NCBI GenBank assembly: GCA_942491885.1
Contig: CALOCQ010000008.1
Span: 817,168-881,167 of the forward strand
From: CALBPI01 sp942491885
GTDB taxonomy: Bacteria > Pseudomonadota > Gammaproteobacteria > Steroidobacterales > Woeseiaceae
Direction of reading: 5' to 3'
Length of the DNA: 64,000 nt
A program made the translations under genes and the position numbers. Below the pieces are notes generated by a model, which saw nothing but the letters and a program-made list of their open reading frames with translations, was not told where the DNA came from and ran no database searches. Below are positions 10,665 through 21,297 of this stretch, piece by piece; positions within the stretch are counted from its first letter, which is position 1; every line of letters starts with the position of its first letter.

Positions 10665-12074
10665 TCAGGCGGCGCATCTTCCAGTCGGGCGAGCGTTTCA
10701 TCGCGGCCCAGCACCAGCATCATGTCAAAAACGAAGGGGTCACGGCGCGGCCGGCCAGTGCGGCCCGCAGAGGCCCTGCGAGTTTGCCGAACTTGGTGCC
10801 CTGCGCCGCGGCAAAGTCGTTCAGAGACCGCCTCCAGATCGTCTCGCGTCCCAGCTAGCACTTTGCAGGTGCGGCGTCAATTCTTTCAGTATACCACGGG
10901 ATACCGGATCAAGCGCCTTGGCCGCCTTCTCATCCGGCTCGATCGGGCGGGATGTCAGGACAAAGTGCGCTTTTTCAAGAAGTTCCGGATAAGTTCGGGC
11001 GCGGTCCTTGAGGCAATACATCGCACGTCAGCCCATCCAGCGCGCCCTCGGTCAGCGCCGGCTGACCTGTCTGCGGCCAGATAGCTCGTCAATTTCATGC
11101 CGCAGCAATGCAGCATCGTCGGCCTGTGGCGATATGCTGGCCCGCAGAGGTTCTCCAGCTTCTTGAAGTCGAACCGCGCCGGGCTTTTGCCGATCCCGTC
11201 CAGATCGAACCAGTCGCAGCGCCTGCGCGTCGGTGAAAAATTCGTCATCGCCGTGGCTCCAGCCCAGCCGGGCCAGGTAATTGCGCATCCCCGCCGCCGG
11301 ATAGCCCATCGCCTGATATTCCTGCGCGCCCAAGGCGCCATGCCGTTTCGACAGTTTCTTGCCGTCGGGTCCGTGGATCAGCGGGATATGCGCCCAGACC
11401 GGCACATCCCAGCCCATCGCATCATAGATCATCATCTGTCGTGCCGCGTTGTTCAGGTGATCGTCGCCGCGGATCACATGGGTCACGCCCATGTCGTGAT
11501 CATCCACCACCACGGCCAGCATATAGACCGGCGTGCCGTCCGAGCGCAGCACGATCATGTCGTCCAGCTGATCGTTGCGGATGGTCACATCGCCCTGCAC
11601 GGCGTCCTTGATGACCGTGACACCCTCGCGCGGCGCCTTGATGCGGATCACATAGGGCGCGTCGGGATGGTCGGCCGGGGCAGCCTCGCGCCAGGGGCGA
11701 GCGGAACAGGGTTGAGCGGCCCTCGGCCTTGGCGGCTTCGCGAAAGGTTTGAATGTCGTCCTGCGTGGCAAAGCACTTGTAGGCTTTGCCCGCGCGCCAG
11801 CAGCTGATGCGCGACCTCGGCGTGGCGGTCGGCGCGGCTCGAACTGGCTGATCGCCTCGCCGTCCCAGTCGAGGCCGAGCCAGGTGAGGCCCTCGAAGAT
11901 CGCCGCCGTCGCCTCGGGCGTGGAGCGGGCGCGGTCGGTGTCCTCGATCCGCAGCAGGAACTTGCCGCCGCGGCCACGCGCATAAAGCCAGTTGAACAGC
12001 GCCGTGCGCGCGCCCCCGATATGCAGGAACCCGGTGGGCGAGGGGGCGAAACGGGTGACGACGGGCGCGGACAT
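10665..12074 (-). CDS. gltX: Glutamyl-tRNA synthetase, frameshifted
   Basis: GltX charges tRNA-Glu. The start at 12074 reads MSAPVVTRFAPSPTGFLHIG, with the class I HIGH-type motif as HIGG. The KMSKS loop is KKLSKRHG. RIEDTDRARSTPEATAAI, VLRSDGTPVYMLAVVVDD and HVIRGDDHLNN are in the expected order. The C-terminal anticodon-binding part is fragmented (LEKAHFVLTSRPIEPDEKA, then FVFDMMLVLGRDETLARLED) with a likely stop at 10665-10667 after one base correction. Breaks are near 11850, 11780, 11700, 11200, 11140, 11050 and 10860. It is divergent from comEC. Confidence 0.92.
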
Positions 12075-12138
12075 GAGGCGAGAGTTTACCTTTTCGTAAC
12101 CATGATCGGGTCTAGGGTCGGCGCTTTGTCTATCGACC

Positions 12139-14225
12139 ATGGGCGCGAGGGGCAAGCATGGGCCTTGTCACCGATTGGCCGGTTTGGCACAGGCTTATGC
12201 CTGCTTGCACCAGCGGGGGCATCTGTTTCCTGGGTTGCCGGTGCTGTCTTGGCCATCGGGATCGCGGGCTATTTTGCGTCTGCGGTCGAACCGACTGGCC
12301 GGTCTTTGGCGGTGATCTCGGGATTGGCGCTGGGTCGCGTGCGCGGCTGATGCGTGGTGCGGCCGGCCATGGGCTGAAAGCCTTTCGCCGTTCTGGTTTT
12401 TCTGGCGATGATTGCGCTTGGCTTTGGCTGCGGCGGGCGTGGCGGGCGCATGCGGTGGCGGCCCGGTGCTGGGACTGGCGCTATTACGGCCCGATCGAGG
12501 GGCGCATCGTCGGCATTGACCGCAGCGCTTCGGACGCGGTGCGCCTGACACTGGACCGGGTCGTGCTGGACCGATGTCGCGCCTGGCGAGACGCCGACGC
12601 GGGTGCGCATCTCGCTGCATGGCGACGGCAGGGCGTTCGCCCGATGCCGGGCATGCGGGTGATGATGACCGGGCATCTGTCGCCGCCGCGGGGCCGGTGG
12701 AACCGGGCGGCTTTGATTTCCAGCGCCATGGCGTGGTTCGCGCGCCTGGGGGCGGTGGGCTATACGCGCGGTGCCGTTGCTGGCCATTGCGCCCGCGGAA
12801 TTCGATCTGGCGCAGATGATCTTTCGCATCCGCATGGCCGCGTCCTTGCGGGTTCGCGAGGTATTGCCGGGTGATATCGGTGGCTTTGCGGCGGCGGTCA
12901 CAACCGGCGATCGCAGCGGCATCAGCCAAGGCGCGCTGGAGGCTTTGCGGGCCTCCAACACCGCGCATCTGCTGGCGATTTCGGGCCTGCATATGGGGCT
13001 GCTGAGCGGGTTTGTCTTTGCCGCTTCTGCGCTACTGGCTTTGCGCTGATCCCCGTGGTTGCGCTTGCGCGTGGCCGTGCGCAAGATGGCGGCGGTGGCG
13101 CCTTGGTCGCGGCGGCGATCTATCTGGCCTGTCGGGCGGCAATGTGGCGACGGAACGGGCGTTTGTCATGGTCGCGGTCGTGCTGGTGGCGGTCATGGTG
13201 GACCGGCGGGCGCTGACCCTGCGGGCGGTCGCCATGGCGGCGCTGATCGTGCTGGCGCTGCGGCCCGAGGCGCTGATGGGCCCGGGTTTCCAGATGTCGT
13301 TTGCGGCGACAACGGCGCTTGTGGCCGTGTTCGGCTGGATGCGCGATCGCGCCCTGGCCGAGGGCCCGAAATGGCTGGGCCGGTGACGGCGGTGGTTCAT
13401 CTCCTCGCTGGTGGCGGGGCTGGCCACGGCGCCCATTGGGGCGGCGCATTTCAACGCGGTCGCGCATTACGGGCCTGCTGGCCAACCTGGCCAGCGTGCC
13501 GCTGATGGGGGTGCTGGTGATCCCGGCGGCGGTGCTGGCGGCTGCTCTGGCGCCTTTTGGGGCTGGAGGCCGTCGGGCTGTGGATCATGGGCTGGGGCAT
13601 TCGCGTGGATCCTGTGGGTGGCCGAAACGGTTGCGGGTCTGGACGGCGCGCGCGGTTCGTGCCGAGCCCGGGGCCATGGGTGCTGCCGCTGATGGCGCTG
13701 GGTGCGCTTTTGATCTCTTTCTGTGGCAGGGGCGGCTTGCGGTTTGTCGGGCTGGTACCGATGGCGGCGGCAGCGCTCTGGCTGTGGCAGTTGGGCGAAC
13801 GGCCGGCGATGTCTTGATCGCCGATACGGGCGCATTGGTCGGGGTGATGACCCGGAGGGCGGGCGCTGAGTCAAGGCAAAGGGCGCTGGGTTTGTCGCCA
13901 GCAACTGGTTGGAAAATGACGGCGACGGGACTTTGCAGCCAGACGCGGCGCGAATCGCCGCGCGCAGGCTGGCTCAAGGCAATCTGGTGCACCTCAGCGC
14001 AGGCGCTTGCGCGATTTTGCGGTGATGCCGCCCGCGGGCAAGCGCGTTGCCGCGCTGATCTCGCGATGGAAAAAATGCGGTGCCGACTGCGTGGTGTTGT
14101 GATGCCCAACCCTGCGCAAGACGGGGGCAATCGCGATCACGGGCGAAGGCGCGCGTCATCACGGCGCGCGCTCGGGGCACGGCTGTGGTCCGGATGGCTG
14201 GCCCGCAGAGCCGGCAGTCTGGCTA
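12139..14225 (+). CDS. comEC: ComEC/Rec2 DNA-uptake channel protein, frameshifted
   Basis: ComEC forms the inner-membrane channel for single-stranded DNA during natural transformation. The family's hallmark AISGLHMGLLSG is at about 12980. Upstream are RGHLFPGLPV and GPIEGRIVGIDRSASDAVR (the soluble OB-fold part). Downstream are membrane helices (AFVMVAVVLVAVMVDRR, GFQMSFAATTALVAVFGWM) and the C-terminal hydrolase-like part is badly fragmented. At least ten indels break it. Start and end are approximate: the ATG at 12139 gives a frame that leads into the conserved N-terminus after one slip. It lies between gltX (divergent) and lexA (convergent), the common Rhodobacteraceae order. Confidence 0.85.
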
Positions 14226-14344
14226 GTTGCAGGATGACCGGATGCAGAACTCGGCTGAACGGAGGGATCGGCGGCGGCGACCGCGCTTGGCACGCCGCGT
14301 CAATTCGCCCGGTAAGACGCAGGAATGCGAGCGCATCGCGACGT

Positions 14345-15054
14345 TCAATAGGTGCGGATCAGCCCGACCAGACGGCCCTGCACCTTGACCTGATCGTCCG
14401 GAAGCACGCGGGTCTCATAGGCCGGGTTGGCCGCTTCGAGTGCAATCGCGTTGCCGCGCCGGCGGAAACCGTTTCAGCGTGGCTTCCTGATCTTCGACCA
14501 GCGCCACGACGATATCGCCATTATCCGCGGTCGAGGTTTCGCGGATCACCACCACATCACCATCGTTGATCCCAGCGTCGATCATCGAATCGCCTTTGAC
14601 CTCAAGGGCGTAGTGCCTGCCGTTGCCGCGCACCATCTGGCCGGGGACCGAAATGCCGGGCGGCTCGTCGTTGATCGCCTCGATCGGCACACCGGCGGCG
14701 ATCCGGCCCATGACGGGCAATTTCCACGCAGCGTGGGCGGGATCCACCGGCATCCACCGCGGGGCGGCTGGTGGCGGTGCATCGGGGCGGTCGCCATCGA
14801 TCACACGCGGAGAAAATCCGCTGGCCGGGCCGCCAAGGCTTTCGGGCAGGCGCACGACCTCGATCGCGCGGGCACGGTGCGCCAGGCGGCGGATAAAGCC
14901 GCGCTCCTCAAGCGCGGTGATCAAACGGTGGATACCGGATTTCGAGCGCAGGTCCAGCGCCTCTTTCATTTCGTCAAAACTGGGCGGCACGCCGTCGCGC
15001 TGCACGCGTTTGTGGATGAATTCCAGCAGATCCAGTTGTTTCTTTCGTCAACAT
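14345..15054 (-). CDS. lexA: SOS repressor LexA, frameshifted
   Basis: LexA represses the DNA-damage regulon and self-cleaves when RecA is activated. The start at 15054 reads MLTKKQLDLLEF after one correction. The winged helix-turn-helix has VPPSFDEMKEALDLRSKSG. The protease domain has IAAGVPIEAIND (cleavage region), LEVKGDSMIDAGINDGDVVV (catalytic Ser in GDSM) and GDIVVALVEDQEATLKRF (catalytic Lys in TLKR). It ends GRLVGLIRTY with the stop at 14345-14347. Slips occur near 15040 and 14460. An SOS box lies 40 bp upstream, so it should be self-regulated. Confidence 0.95.
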
Positions 15055-15093
15055 GCTCGACCTCCAATCCAAAGTGGTTTACAGGTTCGGTTT

Positions 15094-15108
15094 GTTCTAC
15101 GGATGTTC
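15094..15108 (-). promoter_or_regulatory. LexA operator (alphaproteobacterial SOS box)
   Basis: GTTCTACGGATGTTC is an exact GTTC-N7-GTTC, the LexA site of alphaproteobacteria. It sits between the lexA start (15054) and the moeA stop (15119), where autoregulation would place it. An overlapping GTTC at 15085-15088 has the wrong spacing (N5). Confidence 0.8.
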
Positions 15109-15118
15109 CCGTTTTGTG

Positions 15119-16339
15119 TCAACAATTGGTCGATGCAGGATAGTCATCGACGATCCGTGATCGACGGCCCGGCTGCAGGCGCTCGGATCCCGGCGGGCGG
15201 ATCAGCAGGGCATTGGAGCGCGCCAGAACGGTCAGGAGTGAGCTGTCCTGCCGGTCAAAGGCGGTGACCGCTGATCCGACCATTCGACGCAGTTGCGCGC
15301 ATATAGTGTTCGCGCGGGCCGTTTGCCCCGATGGGTCTGCCGATGCCAGCGGCAGTTATGCGCGGTGCCGGTGCATCGGGCAAGGCCCATCATCGCGCGC
15401 AACATGGGTTGCAGAAAAACCTGTCCGCAGACCATGGCCGAGACCGGATTGCCGGGCAGGCCGATCATGGGCATACCGTTCCCAACCGCCCGGCCATCAG
15501 CGGTTTGCCGGGGCGCATCGCGACCTTGTAGAAGGACTGCTCCATCCCGAGGTTCTGCTGCCACCTCGGCGACCAGATCATGATCCCCGACAGACGCGCC
15601 GCCAATGGTGACGATCAGATCGGCGCCTTGGGCCAGCCAAAGAGGTTTTCGAGCGAGGCTTCGGTGTCGCGCGCGATCGGCAGGATCCGCGCCTCTGCGC
15701 CCATGGCGTTTCGCAGCATCGCCGGCGAGGCCAAAGCTGTTGGAGGCGATGATCTGGTCGGGCCGGGGATCTTCGCCGGGCATGACCAGTTCATCGCCGG
15801 TCGCGATCAGGGCGACGACTTGGGCACGCGGGTGACGGTGCATCGGGGCATGTTCATCGCGGCCAGCAGGGCAATGTCACCGGGCCGCAGGCGGCGCGGC
15901 GCGGCGAGCACATCGGTGTCGCCTTGCCGTGAAATCAGCGCCGGCGGGGCGGATGTTATCGGGTTTGGCCCGGGGTCCGTCAGGCGTGATCATGTCGCCG
16001 CGCGTTCGACGTCTTCCTGGATGACGACCTTGTCGGCACCTCCGGGCACGGGCGCGCCGGTAAAGATGCGCACGGCCTGTCCGGGGCCCGATGTGCCCGT
16101 CCAGCGGTGACCGGCAGCCGCTTCGCCGATGACCTTGAACTGGGCGTGCAGGTCCGCCTCAACGCGATTTGATCGCGTAGCCATCCATCGACGACGCGGC
16201 AAACGGCGGTTGCGTCGCGGCGCCACCACTGGCTGCCAGAACCCGGCCTGCGGCCTCGGTCAGTGGCACGGTCTCCTGCGGCGGCAGCGGTCTGCCAAGC
16301 TCCAAAAGATGTTCCAGCGCCTTGCGCGACGGTGATCAT
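15119..16339 (-). CDS. moeA: Molybdopterin molybdenumtransferase MoeA, frameshifted
   Basis: MoeA inserts molybdate into adenylylated molybdopterin. The start at 16339 (MITVAQ) overlaps the moaC stop as ATGA. Pieces in family order are SSMDGYAIKS, VRIFTGAPVPGGADKVVIQED, LRPGDIALLAAMNM, VALIATGDELVMPGEDP, GLPGNPVSAMVCGQVFLQP, and at the end LTVLARSNALLIRPPG. The stop is at 15119-15121. About ten indels are needed to join them. It follows trpC and moaC as one transcription unit. Confidence 0.88.
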
Positions 16340-16812
16340 GTCGCCTCGAAGCGCCCGGATTTTCCGCCATCTTTCAGCATCACGCGCAGGCCGCCGATTT
16401 CCATGCCTTTGTCCACGGCCTTGGCCATGTCATAGACGGTCAGCGCGGCGGTCGAGGCGGCGGTCAGCGCCTCCATCTCGACGCCGGTCTGGCCGGTGGT
16501 CTTGACCGTGGCCGTGATCCGCAGCCCGGGCAGTGCCGCATCGGGTTCCAGATCAACCGCTACCTTGGTGATCGGCAGGGGGTGGCACAGCGGGATCAGG
16601 TCGGCGGTTTTCTTGGCGCCCATGATCCCGGCCAGGCGAGCAACTCCGATCACGTCCCCTTTTTTGGCGCGCCCTTCGGTAATGATATCAAAGGTTTCAG
16701 GCTTCATCTTGATCCAGACTTCGGCCACGGCAATACGGTGTGTGACGGCCTTGTCCGACACATCGACCATATGGGCATCGCCCTTGGCGTCAAAATGGGT
16801 CAGCTCGGCCAT
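16336..16812 (-). CDS. moaC: Cyclic pyranopterin monophosphate synthase accessory protein MoaC
   Basis: MoaC converts the GTP-derived intermediate made by MoaA into cyclic pyranopterin monophosphate, the first molybdopterin precursor. The frame is intact: MAELTHFDAKGDAHMVDVSD, then GDVIGVARLAGIMGAKKTAD, LIPLCHPLPITKV and GVEMEALTAASTAALTVYDM, all family signatures. Its start overlaps the trpC stop by one base (TGATG) and its stop overlaps the moeA start by four (ATGA), so the three are translationally coupled. About 158 residues, the normal size. Confidence 0.97.
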   Translation of the reverse strand: MAELTHFDAKGDAHMVDVSDKAVTHRIAVAEVWIKMKPETFDIITEGRAKKGDVIGVARLAGIMGAKKTADLIPLCHPLPITKVAVDLEPDAALPGLRITATVKTTGQTGVEMEALTAASTAALTVYDMAKAVDKGMEIGGLRVMLKDGGKSGRFEAT

Positions 16813-17627
16813 CACATGCCCCGAGCCATCAGCGGGTTGGCCAGAAGGGCGCGGGTGGCGGCGGTGACGTCGTCCTGACGCATCAGGCTTTCCCCGATCA
16901 GGAAACTGCGCGCGCCGTACCGCGCCATATCGGCCAGATCCGCGGGCGTGCTCAGCCCGCTTTCGCGAGATGATCATCCGGTCCGGCGGGCACCAGTTTG
17001 GACAGTTTGCGGGTTGTGTCGAGGCTGGTCTCGAAGGTCTTGAGATCGCGGTTGTTGATCCCGATCAGTTTGCTTTTCAGCAGGCTCGCCCGTTCAAGCT
17101 CTGGCAGATCATGCACTTCGATGAGCACGTCCATCCCCCACTCGAGGTTGCCGCGTCTTCAAGTTCGGCGGCTTGCGTGTCGCTGACGCTGGCCATGATG
17201 ATCAGGATGCAGTCGGCCCCGAGCGCGCGGGCCTCGATCACCTGATAAGGATCATACATGAAATCCTTGCGCAGCACCGGCAGTTCGCAGGCGGCGCGGG
17301 CTGCACCAGATAGTCCTTGGCCCCCTGAAAGCTGGGCGTATCCGTCAGCACGGACAAACAGGTCGCCCCGCCTGCCTCATAGTTTTCAGCGAGGACGGCC
17401 GGGTCGAAGTCATCGCGGATCAGACCTTTGGACGGGCTGGCCTTCTTGATTTCGGCAATCAGCCCATAGCCTGTGCGCCCGGCTTGCAGCAAGGCGTCGC
17501 CAAAGGGGCGCACATGATTGGCACTGCGCGCTTGGATTTCGAGCACGTCCAAGGGTTTCTCGGCTTTGTCGGCGGCAACTTCTTCCAGCTTGTAGGCCTT
17601 GATCTTGTCGAGGATCGTGTTGGTCAT
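16812..17627 (-). CDS. trpC: Indole-3-glycerol phosphate synthase, frameshifted
   Basis: TrpC closes the indole ring in tryptophan synthesis. It begins MTNTILDKIKAYKLEEVAAD. Signature residues are AEIKKASPSKGLIRDDFDP (catalytic Lys), LRKDFMYDPYQVIEARALGA, IGINNRDLKTFETSLDTT and, at the end, ARSFLIGESLMRQDDV followed by LLANPLMARGM and a stop at 16812-16814. The frame breaks near 17300, 17150 and 16965. It is followed without a gap by moaC. Confidence 0.94.
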
Positions 17628-17650
17628 GGCGTAGGCTCTTGATTGTTGGA

Positions 17651-17703
17651 ACAGGACCGGGGGCCAGCCCCCGGACCCCCCGGATATTTATGGCCGAGAG
17701 AAA
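17651..17703 (+). repeat. GC hairpin and GGATATTT motif between trpD and trpC
   Basis: CCGGGGGCCAGCCCCCGG is a near-perfect hairpin, followed by CCCGGATATTTATGGC and GAGAGAAA. Similar GC-hairpin plus GGATATTT strings are common between Rhodobacteraceae genes as I remember. The 76-bp gap between trpD and trpC consists mostly of it. It may modulate read-through, but that is inferred. Confidence 0.45.
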
Positions 17704-18722
17704 TCAACTGCTTTGGCTGATCCTGGCGACCGCTTTGATTTTAGCCATTGCGGCCCCGCTGTCGATGCTTTGTTGCGCTGCGGCTGCGGCCCTCTTTGAG
17801 GTCGCGCGCGACGCCTGCCACCTTGAGGGCGGCTGCAGCATTGAGCAGCACCGCATCCCGGTAGGCGCCGGGTGCGCCATCCAGAAGCGCGCGAAAGGCG
17901 ACAGCGTTTTCTTCGGGGGTGCCGCCGATGATGTCTTCGAAGGCATGGACCGGCAGGCCGGCGTCTTCGGGATGCACTTCGAACTTCGTCAGGGTGTCGT
18001 CTTTGAGCGCCGCAGACCCAGGAAACCCCGGTGATTGTCAACTCATCCGTTCCGTCCGAGCCATGGACCAACCACGCCACCTCGGAGCCCAACTGTCGCA
18101 GCGTTTCAGCCATGGGTCGGATCAGATCCCGCGAAAACGCACCTGTAAGCTGTCGTTTGACCCCAGCCGGATTGGTGAGCGGCCCCAAAATGTTGAAGAT
18201 CGTACGGGTGCCCAGTTCGGCGCGCGTCGGCATGACATGTGCAATGGCCGGGTGGTGCATGGGCGCCATCATGAAGCCTATGCCAGCCTCGTGCAGGGCC
18301 GCTTCGACCACTTTGGGCCCGACCATGACGTTGATTCCCATTTGCGTCAGCGCGTCCGCCGCGCCGGATTTGGAGGTCAGATTGCGGTTGCCGTGCTTGG
18401 CGACCGGCACGCCCGCCCCTGCCACGACAAAGGCCGTGGCGGTCGAAATGTTCAGTGTGCCTTTGCCATCTCCGCCAGTGCCGACGATGTCCATGGCACC
18501 GTCCGGCGCGTGCACTGCGTTACACTTGGCGCGCATGACAGCGGCGGCCGCTGCGTATTCATCCACAGTTTCGCCGCGGGTGCGCAGCGCCATCAGCAGC
18601 CCGCCAATCTGGCTAGGCGTTGCCTCGCCATCGAACAAGATTTGAAAGGCCTCTTCGGCTTGTGCACGGGTCAAGGGGCCGTTGGCTGCGGCATCAATCA
18701 GGGGCTTGAGTGCGTCACTCAT
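17704..18722 (-). CDS. trpD: Anthranilate phosphoribosyltransferase, frameshifted
   Basis: TrpD joins anthranilate to PRPP. It starts MSDALKPLIDAAANGPLTRA at 18722, overlapping the trpG stop (ATGA). The PRPP and anthranilate-binding segments are MDIVGTGGDGKGTLNISTA, VPVAKHGNRNLTSKSGAAD and FNILGPLTNPAGVKRQLTG. After a frame break near 18010 it continues HAFEDIIGGTPEENAVAFRA and DAVLLNAAAALKVAG, ending AVARISQSS. Length and order are normal for the family apart from the indels. Confidence 0.95.
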
Positions 18723-19299
18723 GTCGGCACCGGCAGCAGATCGACAAAGTTTTGCAGCATGGCGTGGCCATGTTCGGACCGGATGGATTCGGGATGAAAC
18801 TGCACACCATGTATGGGCAGTTCGCGGTGACGCAGCCCATGATCGTGCCGTCCTCCAGCTCGGCATTGATGTCCAGGCAATCGGGCAGGCTCTCGCGCTC
18901 GACGATCAGTGAATGGTAGCGGGTTGCGGCAAAAGGTGTGGGCAAACCGGCGAATAGGCCTGTCCCCTTGTGATGCATGGTTCCCAGTTTGCCATGCACG
19001 ATGTCCTTGGCGCGCACGACCTTGCCCCCGAACATCTGCCCGATGGTCTGGTGCCCAAGGCACACACCCATCAGCGGTGTGCGGGTTTCGGCCGCTGCCT
19101 GGGTCAGCGCAAGGCAGATTCCAGCCTGATCCGGGTCACACGGACCGGGCGAAAGCAGGATCCCGCTCGGGCGCATGCCCATGGCCTCTTGCACATCCAG
19201 CGCGTCATTGCGGCGTACCACGACGTCAGCCCCCAGCGCGCCGAGGTAGTGCACGAGGTTATAGGTGAAACTGTCGTAGTTATCGATCAGCAGCAGCAT
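18719..19299 (-). CDS. trpG: Anthranilate synthase glutamine amidotransferase subunit, one frameshift
   Basis: TrpG releases ammonia from glutamine for TrpE. It begins MLLLIDNYDSFTYNLVHYLG. The nucleophilic Cys is in MGVCLGHQTIGQMFGG. After a slip near 18836 the His and Glu of the triad appear in VQFHPESIRSEHGHAML. The stop is at 18719-18721. trpE lies 2 kb away on the same strand, with an oppositely oriented YibQ-like gene between them, so trpE and trpG are split into two units here. Confidence 0.95.
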
Positions 19300-19469
19300 C
19301 GTCGTATTCTTTGTTCCAAGGGGCGGCAGAGGCCTTTATACTCAAACGCATACATGCTCAGGCTTGCCCGCCAGCGTCAAGGGCAGGGCGGTCGGGGATA
19401 CAAGGATAAAGCAGTTGGTGCGGCACAGTTGCAAACACGGCGCGGACCCGATCAGGCGAGGACGGCGAT

Positions 19470-20981
19470 ATGGCACAGGGTTTTCTGAGCGGATTGATCT
19501 GGGGCGGCGTTGTCAGTGTGATTGGCGCAGGTGTTGTATCGGTGATTGCGCAAAGCCCTGCGACTCCAGATGTCGTGGCCTCGGCGCCCGAAGCGTCCCA
19601 AGCTCCGACATCGGGTGACCCCAGCACTGCCGATGCCGTAACCGACGCGGATCTGGTCCGCGACGGAGAAGCGCCAAAAGGCGAAAGCCCTGAAGCAGAT
19701 GATGTGACAGCTGCGTTTGTGGCCGGGTCTGACACGCCGACGGTGCCGCAAACGGGTGGCGCAGAAGGGCTGGTTGGCCCGGTCGCGGGACTAGCAACGG
19801 GCGGTCTTGACGTTCTTGACGCAGCGCCGGTTTTGCCAGGCCCGCAGGCCAGCTTGCCCTCCGCACCGCAGGTTGAGAGGACCTTGTCAATCTCCACCGA
19901 ACCTGCGCAGCCGCCTGCTCCGGTTGTGCCTGAGACCGAGGGCGCTTTTTCAGCGCCGGATCGGGCGCCGGAGATCGGAGAAGATCCGGTGCAACCTGTT
20001 GCGCCAACGGAGGCTACGGAAGCGGCACAGGACAATGAGGCAAACGAGGCCGCCGATGCAGCCGCGGAAACGCCAATTGCCCTGCCCGAGGAGCCATCGT
20101 CACCTGCGCCCCCCTCCGCCCCGGAAACGCCGCAAGAGGCTGCTATTGCGGCGCTGCCGTCGGCGCTTGACCCGTCACCGCAGACTGGCGATGGCCCGAC
20201 AATCGGGCGCAGGGCGACCTCTCTGTTGGACCGGTCTGCCGATGGGGCCACCGGCCTTGGGTCAGAGGCGTCTGCCACGTTCGATACACCTCCGATCGAG
20301 GCCTTTGCCGTGCCATTTGAGAATACCGATGACAACCCGTTGATGGCGATTGTCCTGATCGATGACGGCGTCGATCTGACAGGTGGCCCTGTGGGGTTGG
20401 CGGCGTTGAACAGCTTTCCCTATCCGCTCAGTTTTGCGGTCGATGCCAGTTTGCCGGACGCGGCATCCCGGATCGCGGACTACCGGGAGCAAGGGTTTGA
20501 AGTCATGCTGCTTTTGGATCTGCCGCAGGGGGCGCTCGCGACCGATGTCGAAGTCACCCTGGCGTCGGTTTTGGCGGACAACCCGGAAGTTGTGGCCATC
20601 ATGGAAGGCGTGGGCAACGGGGTGCAGGGCAGCCGCGAGGCAAGTGACCAGATCACCGAAGCCCTCAGGGCCTCGGGCCACGGATTGGTGCTGCAATCCA
20701 AGGGGCTGAACACTGCACAGAAGCTGGCGCTGCGCGAAGGTGTTCCCACGGGCCTCGTTTTCCGCGACTTCGACAGCGCCGGACAGGGCCCCACGGTCAT
20801 TCGCCGTTTTCTCGATCAGGCTGCCTTTCGCGCAGACCAGGAAGGGGGGGTAATCATGGTTGGACGGGTGCGATCCGATACAATTTCTGCGTTGCTGCTT
20901 TGGGGTTTGCAGGACCGGGCACAACGGGTCGCGTTAGCACCGATCTCTTCGGTGTTGCGCGCGCTTTCTACGGGGCCGTAA
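19470..20981 (+). CDS. Divergent polysaccharide deacetylase (YibQ-like) with long Pro/Ala linker
   Basis: A 503-residue protein, frame intact. An N-terminal membrane anchor (GFLSGLIWGGVVSVIGAGVV) is followed by about 240 residues rich in Pro, Ala, Glu and Thr, with no fold I recognise. The C-terminal domain from about residue 285 (NPLMAIVLIDDGVDLTGGPV, LNSFPYPLSFAVDA, QGFEVMLLLDLPQG, VFRDFDS) resembles the divergent polysaccharide deacetylase family that includes YibQ. It should be anchored in the inner membrane with the domain in the periplasm. Its substrate is unknown. It lies between trpG and trpE on the opposite strand. The length of the linker is the unusual point. Confidence 0.75.
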   Translation: MAQGFLSGLIWGGVVSVIGAGVVSVIAQSPATPDVVASAPEASQAPTSGDPSTADAVTDADLVRDGEAPKGESPEADDVTAAFVAGSDTPTVPQTGGAEGLVGPVAGLATGGLDVLDAAPVLPGPQASLPSAPQVERTLSISTEPAQPPAPVVPETEGAFSAPDRAPEIGEDPVQPVAPTEATEAAQDNEANEAADAAAETPIALPEEPSSPAPPSAPETPQEAAIAALPSALDPSPQTGDGPTIGRRATSLLDRSADGATGLGSEASATFDTPPIEAFAVPFENTDDNPLMAIVLIDDGVDLTGGPVGLAALNSFPYPLSFAVDASLPDAASRIADYREQGFEVMLLLDLPQGALATDVEVTLASVLADNPEVVAIMEGVGNGVQGSREASDQITEALRASGHGLVLQSKGLNTAQKLALREGVPTGLVFRDFDSAGQGPTVIRRFLDQAAFRADQEGGVIMVGRVRSDTISALLLWGLQDRAQRVALAPISSVLRALSTGP

Positions 20982-21297
20982 GGGTGCAGGCAAAGCGCCG
21001 CGCGACGGACCGGCGATGCGACAAGCGCCGCCCTGATATCAGTTTCGACCGGCATACGAGGGCTGCGCATCGCTCGAACACCATCAACCGCCAAGCACAG
21101 GGCACACTCTCCAACCGCCAAGGCAACAGACGCGGCCTTGCCGGGAACACTCATTCTGTCGGTTTCGCGACAGGCAAGGGGGCACCAAGGTTAAATAAAG
21201 GTGCCGTGTTCGCCTCTTCTCTGTTCCAGAAAATCCCGGGGAGCGCGAGGGGCTGGCCCCTCGTTCCTGCCGTCTGCAAAACAGACCGGCCAGCAGA
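20982..21297. other. Convergent intergenic stretch between YibQ-like gene and trpE
   Basis: 316 bases with no convincing gene. It holds the second copy of the GGATTTT/GAACAGAGAAG motif and a GC-rich inverted repeat (GAGGGGCTGGCCCCTC at about 21249) close to the trpE stop, probably part of the trpE transcript end. Confidence 0.5.
21216..21241 (-). repeat. Short intergenic motif, copy 2
   Basis: Read on the minus strand this is CCCCGGGATTTT, three bases, then GAACAGAGAAG. It lies about 60 bases downstream of the trpE stop and has the same orientation as trpE. Confidence 0.55.
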
